Shown here in pieces: positions 9,832 to 23,892 of a DNA stretch of 64,000 nt. The notes beneath the pieces are model-generated. The model did no database searches. It was given only the letters and a program-made list of their open reading frames with translations, and had not been told where the DNA came from. The position numbers and the translations under genes are program-made. The stretch covers positions 1 through 64,000 of the forward strand of contig JARWKL010000046.1 in NCBI GenBank assembly GCA_029961685.1. The letters are read 5' to 3'. Source of the DNA: Aristolochia californica (taxonomy: Eukaryota; Streptophyta; Magnoliopsida; Piperales; Aristolochiaceae). Position 1 is the stretch's first letter. Every line of letters starts with the position of its first letter.

Positions 9832-11238
9832 TGGTTGAATTTTATAGGAAAGGGACTTGTAACTGATCCCAACATGCTTTAAGTGTGGTGGGTGTGCATG
9901 CCACAAGCATGTTGAGGATGCAAGTGGCCAAAAATTAAGGGGGGGTGGAAATAGTTGAATTCTCAAGTGGTTGGATATTAACCAGAGCCAAACAACCCAC
10001 TTTTTTGCCTATCCTTAAAAATCACAGATAGTCTTTGGAATTATCTCTCTCAGCATTTGTGCATCCCATTTTGGATGTTCAAATTTTTTTTTTTTTCAGG
10101 AACAAACTTGTGACTCCCATTTTTCCTCGTAAACAAAAAACATATAAGATCACAACAAAATGAAAATTTTAGAGTTCATGTGTGCAAAAAAATTTGAAAA
10201 CTATAATAATAAATAGAAAATTATATCACGCACTAAAAATGAACCCCAAAATCCATGTTTGGGAAATTCCACTAGTACAACCCCCTAATAATAGCTTGGT
10301 GGAATTTTATAGGAAAGGGACTTGTAACTGATCCCAACATGCTTTAGGTGTGGTGGGTGTGCATGCCACAAGCATGTTGAGGATGCAAGTGGCCAAAAAT
10401 TGGGGGGGGGGGGGGGGGTAGAAAAAGTTGAATTCTCAAGTGGTTGGATATTTACAAGAGCTCAACAACCCACTTCTTTGCCTATCCTTAAAAATCACAA
10501 AGACTCTTTGGAATTATCTCTCCATGCATTTGTGCATCCCCATTTTTGGATTTTCAAAATTTTTGTTTTTTTCAGGTCCAAACTTGTGACTCACATATTT
10601 CCTCGTAAACAAAAAAGATATAAGAGCGCAACAAAATGAAAATTTTAGAGTTCATGTGTGCAAAAAAATTTGAAAACTATAATAATGAATAGAAAATTAT
10701 TTCACGCACTAAAAATGAACCCCAAAATCCATGTTTGGGAAATTCCACTAGTACAACCCCCTAATAATAGCTTGGTGGAATTTTATAGGAAAGGGACTTC
10801 TAACTGATCCCAACATGCTTTAAGTGTAGTGGGTGTGCATGCCACAAGCATGTTGAGGAAGCAAGTGGCAAAAAATATGGGGGGGTCGAAAAAGTTGAAT
10901 TCTCAAGTGGTTGGATATTTACCAGAACCAAACAACCCACTTTTTTGCCTATCCTTAAGAATCACAAATACTCTTTGGAATTATCTCTCCCAGCATTTGT
11001 GCATCCCCATTTTGGATGTTCAAAAATTTTTTTTTGTTCAGGTCCAAACTAGTGAGTCCCATTTTTCCTCGTAAACAAAAAAGATATAAGATCGCAACAA
11101 AATGAAAATTATAGAGTTCATCTGTGCAGAAAAATTTCAAAACTATAATAGTGAATAGAAAATTATTTCACGCACTAAAAATGAACCCCAAAATCCATGT
11201 TTGGGAAATTCCACCTTTACAACCCCCTAATAATAGCT
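9832..11238 (+). repeat. HOR unit 8 (A-B-C, 1407 bp)
   Basis: A 9832-10296, B 10297-10772 with G17, C 10773-11238 with G7. No private substitution noticed. Confidence 0.97.
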
Positions 11239-12652
11239 TGGTTGAATTTTATAGGAAAGGGACTTGTAACTGATCCCAACATGCTTTAAGTGTGGTGGGT
11301 GTGCATGCCACAAGCATGTTGAGGATGCAAGTGGCCAAAAATTAAGGGGGGGTGGAAATAGTTGAATTCTCAAGTGGTTGGATATTAACCAGAGCCAAAC
11401 AACCCACTTTTTTGCCTATCCTTAAAAATCACAGATAGTCTTTGGAATTATCTCTCTCAGCATTTGTGCATCCCATTTTGGATGTTCAAATTTTTTTTTT
11501 TTTCAGGAACAAACTTGTGACTCCCATTTTTCCTCGTAAACAAAAAACATATAAGATCACAACAAAATGAAAATTTTAGAGTTCATGTGTGCAAAAAAAT
11601 TTGAAAACTATAATAATAAATAGAAAATTATATCACGCACTAAAAATGAACCCCAAAATCCATGTTTGGGAAATTCCACTAGTACAACCCCCTAATAATA
11701 GCTTGGTGGAATTTTATAGGAAAGGGACTTGTAACTGATCCCAACATGCTTTAGGTGTGGTGGGTGTGCATGCCACAAGCATGTTGAGGATGCAAGAGGC
11801 CAAAAATTGGGGGGGGGGGGGGGGGGGGGGGGTAGAAAAAGTTGAATTCTCAAGTGGTTGGATATTTACAAGAGCTCAACAACCCACTTCTTTGCCTATC
11901 CTTAAAAATCACAAAGACTCTTTGGAATTATCTCTCCATGCATTTGTGCATCCCCATTTTTGGATTTTCAAAATTTTTGTTTTTTTCAGGTCCAAACTTG
12001 TGACTCACATATTTCCTCGTAAACAAAAAAGATATAAGAGCGCAACAAAATGAAAATTTTAGAGTTCATGTGTGCAAAAAAATTTGAAAACTATAATAAT
12101 GAATAGAAAATTATTTCACGCACTAAAAATGAACCCCAAAATCCATGTTTGGGAAATTCCACTAGTACAACCCCCTAATAATAGCTTGGTGGAATTTTAT
12201 AGGAAAGGGACTTCTAACTGATCCCAACATGCTTTAAGTGTAGTGGGTGTGCATGCCACAAGCATGTTGAGGAAGCAAGTGGCAAAAAATATGGGGGGGT
12301 CGAAAAAGTTGAATTCTCAAGTGGTTGGATATTTACCAGAACCAAACAACCCACTTTTTTGCCTATCCTTAAGAATCACAAATACTCTTTGGAATTATCT
12401 CTCCCAGCATTTGTGCATCCCCATTTTGGATGTTCAAAAATTTTTTTTTGTTCAGGTCCAAACTAGTGAGTCCCATTTTTCCTCGTAAACAAAAAAGATA
12501 TAAGATCGCAACAAAATGAAAATTATAGAGTTCATCTGTGCAGAAAAATTTCAAAACTATAATAGTGAATAGAAAATTATTTCACGCACTAAAAATGAAC
12601 CCCAAAATCCATGTTTGGGAAATTCCACCTTTACAACCCCCTAATAATAGCT
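11239..12652 (+). repeat. HOR unit 9 (A-B-C, 1414 bp)
   Basis: A 11239-11703, B 11704-12186 with G24 at 11809-11832, C 12187-12652 with G7. B carries T to A at 11797 (GCAAGAGGCC), shared only with unit 10. The two units appear identical, which marks a recent adjacent duplication. Confidence 0.97.
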
Positions 12653-14066
12653 TGGTTGAATTTTATAGGAAAGGGACTTGTAACTGATCCCAACATGCTT
12701 TAAGTGTGGTGGGTGTGCATGCCACAAGCATGTTGAGGATGCAAGTGGCCAAAAATTAAGGGGGGGTGGAAATAGTTGAATTCTCAAGTGGTTGGATATT
12801 AACCAGAGCCAAACAACCCACTTTTTTGCCTATCCTTAAAAATCACAGATAGTCTTTGGAATTATCTCTCTCAGCATTTGTGCATCCCATTTTGGATGTT
12901 CAAATTTTTTTTTTTTTCAGGAACAAACTTGTGACTCCCATTTTTCCTCGTAAACAAAAAACATATAAGATCACAACAAAATGAAAATTTTAGAGTTCAT
13001 GTGTGCAAAAAAATTTGAAAACTATAATAATAAATAGAAAATTATATCACGCACTAAAAATGAACCCCAAAATCCATGTTTGGGAAATTCCACTAGTACA
13101 ACCCCCTAATAATAGCTTGGTGGAATTTTATAGGAAAGGGACTTGTAACTGATCCCAACATGCTTTAGGTGTGGTGGGTGTGCATGCCACAAGCATGTTG
13201 AGGATGCAAGAGGCCAAAAATTGGGGGGGGGGGGGGGGGGGGGGGGTAGAAAAAGTTGAATTCTCAAGTGGTTGGATATTTACAAGAGCTCAACAACCCA
13301 CTTCTTTGCCTATCCTTAAAAATCACAAAGACTCTTTGGAATTATCTCTCCATGCATTTGTGCATCCCCATTTTTGGATTTTCAAAATTTTTGTTTTTTT
13401 CAGGTCCAAACTTGTGACTCACATATTTCCTCGTAAACAAAAAAGATATAAGAGCGCAACAAAATGAAAATTTTAGAGTTCATGTGTGCAAAAAAATTTG
13501 AAAACTATAATAATGAATAGAAAATTATTTCACGCACTAAAAATGAACCCCAAAATCCATGTTTGGGAAATTCCACTAGTACAACCCCCTAATAATAGCT
13601 TGGTGGAATTTTATAGGAAAGGGACTTCTAACTGATCCCAACATGCTTTAAGTGTAGTGGGTGTGCATGCCACAAGCATGTTGAGGAAGCAAGTGGCAAA
13701 AAATATGGGGGGGTCGAAAAAGTTGAATTCTCAAGTGGTTGGATATTTACCAGAACCAAACAACCCACTTTTTTGCCTATCCTTAAGAATCACAAATACT
13801 CTTTGGAATTATCTCTCCCAGCATTTGTGCATCCCCATTTTGGATGTTCAAAAATTTTTTTTTGTTCAGGTCCAAACTAGTGAGTCCCATTTTTCCTCGT
13901 AAACAAAAAAGATATAAGATCGCAACAAAATGAAAATTATAGAGTTCATCTGTGCAGAAAAATTTCAAAACTATAATAGTGAATAGAAAATTATTTCACG
14001 CACTAAAAATGAACCCCAAAATCCATGTTTGGGAAATTCCACCTTTACAACCCCCTAATAATAGCT
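12653..14066 (+). repeat. HOR unit 10 (A-B-C, 1414 bp)
   Basis: A 12653-13117, B 13118-13600 with G24 at 13223-13246, C 13601-14066 with G7. B carries the T to A change at 13211 shared with unit 9. Confidence 0.97.
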
Positions 14067-15470
14067 TGGTTGAATTTTATAGGAAAGGGACTTGTAACTG
14101 ATCCCAACATGCTTTAAGTGTGGTGGGTGTGCATGCCACAAGCATGTTGAGGATGCAAGTGGCCAAAAATTAAGGGGGGGTGGAAATAGTTGAATTCTCA
14201 AGTGGTTGGATATTAACCAGAGCCAAACAACCCACTTTTTTGCCTATCCTTAAAAATCACAGATAGTCTTTGGAATTATCTCTCTCAGCATTTGTGCATC
14301 CCATTTTGGATGTTCAAATTTTTTTTTTTTTCAGGAACAAACTTGTGACTCCCATTTTTCCTCGTAAACAAAAAACATATAAGATCACAACAAAATGAAA
14401 ATTATAGAGTTCATGTGTGCAAAAAAATTTGAAAACTATAATAATAAATAGAAAATTATATCACGCACTAAAAATGAACCCCAAAATCCATGTTTGGGAA
14501 ATTCCACTAGTACAACCCCCTAATAATAGCTTGGTGGAATTTTATAGGAAAGGGACTTGTAACTGATCCCAACATGCTTTAGGTGTGGTGGGTGTGCATG
14601 CCACAAGCATGTTGAGGATGCAAGTGGCCAAAAATTGGGGGGGGGGGGGGTAGAAAAAGTTGAATTCTCAAGTGGTTGGATATTTACAAGAGCTCAACAA
14701 CCCACTTCTTTGCCTATCCTTAAAAATCACAAAGACTCTTTGGAATTATCTCTCCATGCATTTGTGCATCCCCATTTTTGGATTTTCAAAATTTTTGTTT
14801 TTTTCAGGTCCAAACTTGTGACTCACATATTTCCTCGTAAACAAAAAAGATATAAGAGCGCAACAAAATGAAAATTTTAGAGTTCATGTGTGCAAAAAAA
14901 TTTGAAAACTATAATAATGAATAGAAAATTATTTCACGCACTAAAAATGAACCCCAAAATCCATGTTTGGGAAATTCCACTAGTACAACCCCCTAATAAT
15001 AGCTTGGTGGAATTTTATAGGAAAGGGACTTCTAACTGATCCCAACATGCTTTAAGTGTAGTGGGTGTGCATGCCACAAGCATGTTGAGGAAGCATGTGG
15101 CAAAAAATATGGGGGGGTCGAAAAAGTTGAATTCTCAAGTGGTTGGATATTTACCAGAACCAAACAACCCACTTTTTTGCCTATCCTTAAGAATCACAAA
15201 TACTCTTTGGAATTATCTCTCCCAGCATTTGTGCATCCCCATTTTGGATGTTCAAAAATTTTTTTTTGTTCAGGTCCAAACTAGTGAGTCCCATTTTTCC
15301 TCGTAAACAAAAAAGATATAAGATCGCAACAAAATGAAAATTATAGAGTTCATCTGTGCAGAAAAATTTCAAAACTATAATAGTGAATAGAAAATTATTT
15401 CATGCACTAAAAATGAACCCCAAAATCCATGTTTGGGAAATTCCACCTTTACAACCCCCTAATAATAGCT
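14067..15470 (+). repeat. HOR unit 11 (A-B-C, 1404 bp)
   Basis: A 14067-14531, B 14532-15004 with G14, C 15005-15470 with G7. It has the most private changes of any unit I read: T to A at 14404 in A (making it C-like), A to T at 15096 in C, and C to T at 15403 in C. The last is a CpG-to-TpG transition. Confidence 0.97.
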
Positions 15471-16878
15471 TGGTTGAATTTTATAGGAAAGGGACTTGTA
15501 ACTGATCCCAACATGCTTTAAGTGTGGTGGGTGTGCATGCCACAAGCATGTTGAGGATGCAAGTGGCCAAAAATTAAGGGGGGGTGGAAATATTTGAATT
15601 CTCAAGTGGTTGGATATTAACCAGAGCCAAACAACCCACTTTTTTGCCTATCCTTAAAAATCACAGATAGTCTTTGGAATTATCTCTCTCAGCATTTGTG
15701 CATCCCATTTTGGATGTTCAAATTTTTTTTTTTTTCAGGAACAAACTTGTGACTCCCATTTTTCCTCGTAAACAAAAAACATATAAGATCACAACAAAAT
15801 GAAAATTTTAGAGTTCATGTGTGCAAAAAAATTTGAAAACTATAATAATAAATAGAAAATTATATCACGCACTAAAAATGAACCCCAAAATCCATGTTTG
15901 GGAAATTCCACTAGTACAACCCCCTAATAATAGCTTGGTGGAATTTTATAGGAAAGGGACTTGTAACTGATCCCAACATGCTTTAGGTGTGGTGGGTGTG
16001 CATGCCACAAGCATGTTGAGGATGCAAGTGGCCAAAAATTGGGGGGGGGGGGGGGGGGTAGAAAAAGTTGAATTCTCAAGTGGTTGGATATTTACAAGAG
16101 CTCAACAACCCACTTCTTTGCCTATCCTTAAAAATCACAAAGACTCTTTGGAATTATCTCTCCATGCATTTGTGCATCCCCATTTTTGGATTTTCAAAAT
16201 TTTTGTTTTTTTCAGGTCCAAACTTGTGACTCACATATTTCCTCGTAAACAAAAAAGATATAAGAGCGCAACAAAATGAAAATTTTAGAGTTCATGTGTG
16301 CAAAAAAATTTGAAAACTATAATAATGAATAGAAAATTATTTCACGCACTAAAAATGAACCCCAAAATCCATGTTTGGGAAATTCCACTAGTACAACCCC
16401 CTAATAATAGCTTGGTGGAATTTTATAGGAAAGGGACTTCTAACTGATCCCAACATGCTTTAAGTGTAGTGGGTGTGCATGCCACAAGCATGTTGAGGAA
16501 GCAAGTGGCAAAAAATATGGGGGGGTCGAAAAAGTTGAATTCTCAAGTGGTTGGATATTTACCAGAACCAAACAACCCACTTTTTTGCCTATCCTTAAGA
16601 ATCACAAATACTCTTTGGAATTATCTCTCCCAGCATTTGTGCATCCCCATTTTGGATGTTCAAAAATTTTTTTTTGTTCAGGTCCAAACTAGTGAGTCCC
16701 ATTTTTCCTCGTAAACAAAAAAGATATAAGATCGCAACAAAATGAAAATTATAGAGTTCATCTGTGCAGAAAAATTTCAAAACTATAATAGTGAATAGAA
16801 AATTATTTCACGCACTAAAAATGAACCCCAAAATCCATGTTTGGGAAATTCCACCTTTACAACCCCCTAATAATAGCT
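15471..16878 (+). repeat. HOR unit 12 (A-B-C, 1408 bp)
   Basis: A 15471-15935 with private G to T at 15593 just before the EcoRI site, B 15936-16412 with G18, C 16413-16878 with G7. Confidence 0.97.
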
Positions 16879-18279
16879 TGGTTGAATTTTATAGGAAAGG
16901 GACTTGTAACTGATCCCAACATGCTTTAAGTGTGGTGGGTGTGCATGCCACAAGCATGTTGAGGATGCAAGTGGCCAAAAATTAAGGGGGGGTGGAAATA
17001 GTTGAATTCTCAAGTGGTTGGATATTAACCAGAGCCAAACAACCCACTTTTTTGCCTATCCTTAAAAATCACAGATAGTCTTTGGAATTATCTCTCTCAG
17101 CATTTGTGCATCCCATTTTGGATGTTCAAATTTTTTTTTTTTTCAGGAACAAACTTGTGACTCCCATTTTTCCTCGTAAACAAAAAACATATAAGATCAC
17201 AACAAAATGAAAATTTTAGAGTTCATGTGTGCAAAAAAATTTGAAAACTATAATAATAAATAGAAAATTATATCACGCACTAAAAATGAACCCCAAAATC
17301 CATGTTTGGGAAATTCCACTAGTACAACCCCCTAATAATAGCTTGGTGGAATTTTATAGGAAAGGGACTTGTAACTGATCCCAACATGCTTTAGGTGTGG
17401 TGGGTGTGCATGCCACAAGCATGTTGAGGATGCAAGTGGCCAAAAATTGGGGGGGGGGGTAGAAAAAGTTGAATTCTCAAGTGGTTGGATATTTACAAGA
17501 GCTCAACAACCCACTTCTTTGCCTATCCTTAAAAATCACAAAGACTCTTTGGAATTATCTCTCCATGCATTTGTGCATCCCCATTTTTGGATTTTCAAAA
17601 TTTTTGTTTTTTTCAGGTCCAAACTTGTGACTCACATATTTCCTCGTAAACAAAAAAGATATAAGAGCGCAACAAAATGAAAATTTTAGAGTTCATGTGT
17701 GCAAAAAAATTTGAAAACTATAATAATGAATAGAAAATTATTTCACGCACTAAAAATGAACCCCAAAATCCATGTTTGGGAAATTCCACTAGTACAACCC
17801 CCTAATAATAGCTTGGTGGAATTTTATAGGAAAGGGACTTCTAACTGATCCCAACATGCTTTAAGTGTAGTGGGTGTGCATGCCACAAGCATTTTGAGGA
17901 AGCAAGTGGCAAAAAATATGGGGGGGTCGAAAAAGTTGAATTCTCAAGTGGTTGGATATTTACCAGAACCAAACAACCCACTTTTTTGCCTATCCTTAAG
18001 AATCACAAATACTCTTTGGAATTATCTCTCCCAGCATTTGTGCATCCCCATTTTGGATGTTCAAAAATTTTTTTTTGTTCAGGTCCAAACTAGTGAGTCC
18101 CATTTTTCCTCGTAAACAAAAAAGATATAAGATCGCAACAAAATGAAAATTATAGAGTTCATCTGTGCAGAAAAATTTCAAAACTATAATAGTGAATAGA
18201 AAATTATTTCACGCACTAAAAATGAACCCCAAAATCCATGTTTGGGAAATTCCACCTTTACAACCCCCTAATAATAGCT
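16879..18279 (+). repeat. HOR unit 13 (A-B-C, 1401 bp)
   Basis: A 16879-17343, B 17344-17813 with G11, C 17814-18279 with G7. Private G to T at 17893 in C breaks the right arm of the 10-bp inverted repeat. Confidence 0.97.
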
Positions 18280-19683
18280 TGGTTGAATTTTATAGGAAAG
18301 GGACTTGTAACTGATCCCAACATGCTTTAAGTGTGGTGGGTGTGCATGCCACAAGCATGTTGAGGATGCAAGTGGCCAAAAATTAAGGGGGGGTGGAAAT
18401 AGTTGAATTCTCAAGTGGTTGGATATTAACCAGAGCCAAACAACCCACTTTTTTGCCTATCCTTAAAAATCACAGATAGTCTTTGGAATTATCTCTCTCA
18501 GCATTTGTGCATCCCATTTTGGATGTTCAAATTTTTTTTTTTTTCAGGAACAAACTTGTGACTCCCATTTTTCCTCGTAAACAAAAAACATATAAGATCA
18601 CAACAAAATGAAAATTTTAGAGTTCATGTGTGCAAAAAAATTTGAAAACTATAATAATAAATAGAAAATTATATCACGCACTAAAAATGAACCCCAAAAT
18701 CCATGTTTGGGAAATTCCACTAGTACAACCCCCTAATAATAGCTTGGTGGAATTTTATAGGAAAGGGACTTGTAACTGATCCCAACATGCTTTAGGTGTG
18801 GTGGGTGTGCATGCCACAAGCATGTTGAGGATGCAAGTGGCCAAAAATTGGGGGGGGGGGGGTAGAAAAAGTTGAATTCTCAAGTGGTTGGATATTTACA
18901 AGAGCTCAACAACCCACTTCTTTGCCTATCCTTAAAAATCACAAAGACTCTTTGGAATTATCTCTCCATGCATTTGTGCATCCCCATTTTTGGATTTTCA
19001 AAATTTTTGTTTTTTTCAGGTCCAAACTTGTGACTCACATATTTCCTCGTAAACAAAAAAGATATAAGAGCGCAACAAAATGAAAATTTTAGAGTTCATG
19101 TGTGCAAAAAAATTTGAAAACTATAATAATGAATAGAAAATTATTTCACGCACTAAAAATGAACCCCAAAATCCATGTTTGGGAAATTCCACTAGTACAA
19201 CCCCCTAATAATAGCTTGGTGGAATTTTATAGGAAAGGGACTTCTAACTGATCCCAACATGCTTTAAGTGTAGTGGGTGTGCATGCCACAAGCATGTTGA
19301 GGAAGCAAGTGGCAAAAAATATGGGGGGGGTCGAAAAAGTTGAATTCTCAAGTGGTTGGATATTTACCAGAACCAAACAACCCACTTTTTTGCCTATCCT
19401 TAAGAATCACAAATACTCTTTGGAATTATCTCTCCCAGCATTTGTGCATCCCCATTTTGGATGTTCAAAAATTTTTTTTTGTTCAGGTCCAAACTAGTGA
19501 GTCCCATTTTTCCTCGTAAACAAAAAAGATATAAGATCGCAACAAAATGAAAATTATAGAGTTCATCTGTGCAGAAAAATTTCAAAACTATAATAGTGAA
19601 TAGAAAATTATTTCACGCACTAAAAATGAACCCCAAAATCCATGTTTGGGAAATTCCACCTTTACAACCCCCTAATAATAGCT
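18280..19683 (+). repeat. HOR unit 14 (A-B-C, 1404 bp)
   Basis: A 18280-18744, B 18745-19216 with G13, C 19217-19683 with G8. This is the first unit of the zone in which the C tract is 8-9 G. Confidence 0.97.
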
Positions 19684-21083
19684 TGGTTGAATTTTATAGG
19701 AAAGGGACTTGTAACTGATCCCAACATGCTTTAAGTGTGGTGGGTGTGCATGCCACAAGCATGTTGAGGATGCAAGTGGCCAAAAATTAAGGGGGGGTGG
19801 AAATAGTTGAATTCTCAAGTGGTTGGATATTAACCAGAGCCAAACAACCCACTTTTTTGCCTATCCTTAAAAATCACAGATAGTCTTTGGAATTATCTCT
19901 CTCAGCATTTGTGCATCCCATTTTGGATGTTCAAATTTTTTTTTTTTTCAGGAACAAACTTGTGACTCCCATTTTTCCTCGTAAACAAAAAACATATAAG
20001 ATCACAACAAAATGAAAATTTTAGAGTTCATGTGTGCAAAAAAATTTGAAAACTATAATAATAAATAGAAAATTATATCACGCACTAAAAATGAACTCCA
20101 AAATCCATGTTTGGGAAATTCCACTAGTACAACCCCCTAATAATAGCTTGGTGGAATTTTATAGGAAAGGGACTTGTAACTGATCCCAACATGCTTTAGG
20201 TGTGGTGGGTGTGCATGCCACAAGCATGTTGAGGATGCAAGTGGCCAAAAATTGGGGGGGGGTAGAAAAAGTTGAATTCTCAAGTGGTTGGATATTTACA
20301 AGAGCTCAACAACCCACTTCTTTGCCTATCCTTAAAAATCACAAAGACTCTTTGGAATTATCTCTCCATGCATTTGTGCATCCCCATTTTTGGATTTTCA
20401 AAATTTTTGTTTTTTTCAGGTCCAAACTTGTGACTCACATATTTCCTCGTAAACAAAAAAGATATAAGAGCGCAACAAAATGAAAATTTTAGAGTTCATG
20501 TGTGCAAAAAAATTTGAAAACTATAATAATGAATAGAAAATTATTTCACGCACTAAAAATGAACCCCAAAATCCATGTTTGGGAAATTCCACTAGTACAA
20601 CCCCCTAATAATAGCTTGGTGGAATTTTATAGGAAAGGGACTTCTAACTGATCCCAACATGCTTTAAGTGTAGTGGGTGTGCATGCCACAAGCATGTTGA
20701 GGAAGCAAGTGGCAAAAAATATGGGGGGGGTCGAAAAAGTTGAATTCTCAAGTGGTTGGATATTTACCAGAACCAAACAACCCACTTTTTTGCCTATCCT
20801 TAAGAATCACAAATACTCTTTGGAATTATCTCTCCCAGCATTTGTGCATCCCCATTTTGGATGTTCAAAAATTTTTTTTTGTTCAGGTCCAAACTAGTGA
20901 GTCCCATTTTTCCTCGTAAACAAAAAAGATATAAGATCGCAACAAAATGAAAATTATAGAGTTCATCTGTGCAGAAAAATTTCAAAACTATAATAGTGAA
21001 TAGAAAATTATTTCACGCACTAAAAATGAACCCCAAAATCCATGTTTGGGAAATTCCACCTTTACAACCCCCTAATAATAGCT
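19684..21083 (+). repeat. HOR unit 15 (A-B-C, 1400 bp)
   Basis: A 19684-20148 with private C to T at 20097, B 20149-20616 with G9, C 20617-21083 with G8. Confidence 0.97.
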
Positions 21084-22484
21084 TGGTTGAATTTTATAGG
21101 AAAGGGACTTGTAACTGATCCCAACATGCTTTAAGTGTGGTGGGTGTGCATGCCACAAGTATGTTGAGGATGCAAGTGGCCAAAAATTAAGGGGGGGTGG
21201 AAATAGTTGAATTCTCAAGTGGTTGGATATTAACCAGAGCCAAACAACCCACTTTTTTGCCTATCCTTAAAAATCACAGATAGTCTTTGGAATTATCTCT
21301 CTCAGCATTTGTGCATCCCATTTTGGATGTTCAAATTTTTTTTTTTTTCAGGAACAAACTTGTGACTCCCATTTTTCCTCGTAAACAAAAAACATATAAG
21401 ATCACAACAAAATGAAAATTTTAGAGTTCATGTGTGCAAAAAAATTTGAAAACTATAATAATAAATAGAAAATTATATCACGCACTAAAAATGAACCCCA
21501 AAATCCATGTTTGGGAAATTCCACTAGTACAACCCCCTAATAATAGCTTGGTGGAATTTTATAGGAAAGGGACTTGTAACTGATCCCAACATGCTTTAGG
21601 TGTGGTGGGTGTGCATGCCACAAGCATGTTGAGGATGCAAGTGGCCAAAAATTGGGGGGGGGTAGAAAAAGTTGAATTCTCAAGTGGTTGGATATTTACA
21701 AGAGCTCAACAACCCACTTCTTTGCCTATCCTTAAAAATCACAAAGACTCTTTGGAATTATCTCTCCATGCATTTGTGCATCCCCATTTTTGGATTTTCA
21801 AAATTTTTGTTTTTTTCAGGTCCAAACTTGTGACTCACATATTTCCTCGTAAACAAAAAAGATATAAGAGCGCAACAAAATGAAAATTTTAGAGTTCATG
21901 TGTGCAAAAAAATTTGAAAACTATAATAATGAATAGAAAATTATTTCACGCACTAAAAATGAACCCCAAAATCCATGTTTGGGAAATTCCACTAGTACAA
22001 CCCCCTAATAATAGCTTGGTGGAATTTTATAGGAAAGGGACTTCTAACTGATCCCAACATGCTTTAAGTGTAGTGGGTGTGCATGCCACAAGCATGTTGA
22101 GGAAGCAAGTGGCAAAAAATATGGGGGGGGGTCGAAAAAGTTGAATTCTCAAGTGGTTGGATATTTACCAGAACCAAACAACCCACTTTTTTGCCTATCC
22201 TTAAGAATCACAAATACTCTTTGGAATTATCTCTCCCAGCATTTGTGCATCCCCATTTTGGATGTTCAAAAATTTTTTTTTGTTCAGGTCCAAACTAGTG
22301 AGTCCCATTTTTCCTCGTAAACAAAAAAGATATAAGATCGCAACAAAATGAAAATTATAGAGTTCATCTGTGCAGAAAAATTTCAAAACTATAATAGTGA
22401 ATAGAAAATTATTTCACGCACTAAAAATGAACCCCAAAATCCATGTTTGGGAAATTCCACCTTTACAACCCCCTAATAATAGCT
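21084..22484 (+). repeat. HOR unit 16 (A-B-C, 1401 bp)
   Basis: A 21084-21548 with private C to T at 21160, which breaks the right arm of the inverted repeat. B 21549-22016 with G9, C 22017-22484 with G9. Confidence 0.97.
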
Positions 22485-23892
22485 TGGTTGAATTTTATAG
22501 GAAAGGGACTTGTAACTGATCCCAACATGCTTTAAGTGTGGTGGGTGTGCATGCCACAAGCATGTTGAGGATGCAAGTGGCCAAAAATTAAGGGGGGGTG
22601 GAAATAGTTGAATTCTCAAGTGGTTGGATATTAACCAGAGCCAAACAACCCACTTTTTTGCCTATCCTTAAAAATCACAGATAGTCTTTGGAATTATCTC
22701 TCTCAGCATTTGTGCATCCCATTTTGGATGTTCAAATTTTTTTTTTTTTCAGGAAGAAACTTGTGACTCCCATTTTTCCTCGTAAACAAAAAACATATAA
22801 GATCACAACAAAATGAAAATTTTAGAGTTCATGTGTGCAAAAAAATTTGAAAACTATAATAATAAATAGAAAATTATATCACGCACTAAAAATGAACCCC
22901 AAAATCCATGTTTGGGAAATTCCACTAGTACAACCCCCTAATAATAGCTTGGTGGAATTTTATAGGAAAGGGACTTGTAACTGATCCCAACATGCTTTAG
23001 GTGTGGTGGGTGTGCATGCCACAAGCATGTTGAGGATGCAAGTGGCCAAAAATTGGGGGGGGGGGGGGGGTAGAAAAAGTTGAATTCTCAAGTGGTTGGA
23101 TATTTACAAGAGCTCAACAACCCACTTCTTTGCCTATCCTTAAAAATCACAAAGACTCTTTGGAATTATCTCTCCATGCATTTGTGCATCCCCATTTTTG
23201 GATTTTCAAAATTTTTGTTTTTTTCAGGTCCAAACTTGTGACTCACATATTTCCTCGTAAACAAAAAAGATATAAGAGCGCAACAAAATGAAAATTTTAG
23301 AGTTCATGTGTGCAAAAAAATTTGAAAACTATAATAATGAATAGAAAATTATTTCACGCACTAAAAATGAACCCCAAAATCCATGTTTGGGAAATTCCAC
23401 TAGTACAACCCCCTAATAATAGCTTGGTGGAATTTTATAGGAAAGGGACTTCTAACTGATCCCAACATGCTTTAAGTGTAGTGGGTGTGCATGCCACAAG
23501 CATGTTGAGGAAGCAAGTGGCAAAAAATATGGGGGGGGGTCGAAAAAGTTGAATTCTCAAGTGGTTGGATATTTACCAGAACCAAACAACCCACTTTTTT
23601 GCCTATCCTTAAGAATCACAAATACTCTTTGGAATTATCTCTCCCAGCATTTGTGCATCCCCATTTTGGATGTTCAAAAATTTTTTTTTGTTCAGGTCCA
23701 AACTAGTGAGTCCCATTTTTCCTCGTAAACAAAAAAGATATAAGATCGCAACAAAATGAAAATTATAGAGTTCATCTGTGCAGAAAAATTTCAAAACTAT
23801 AATAGTGAATAGAAAATTATTTCACGCACTAAAAATGAACCCCAAAATCCATGTTTGGGAAATTCCACCTTTACAACCCCCTAATAATAGCT
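22485..23892 (+). repeat. HOR unit 17 (A-B-C, 1408 bp)
   Basis: A 22485-22949 with private C to G at 22756 just after the T tract, B 22950-23424 with G16, C 23425-23892 with G9. Confidence 0.97.
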
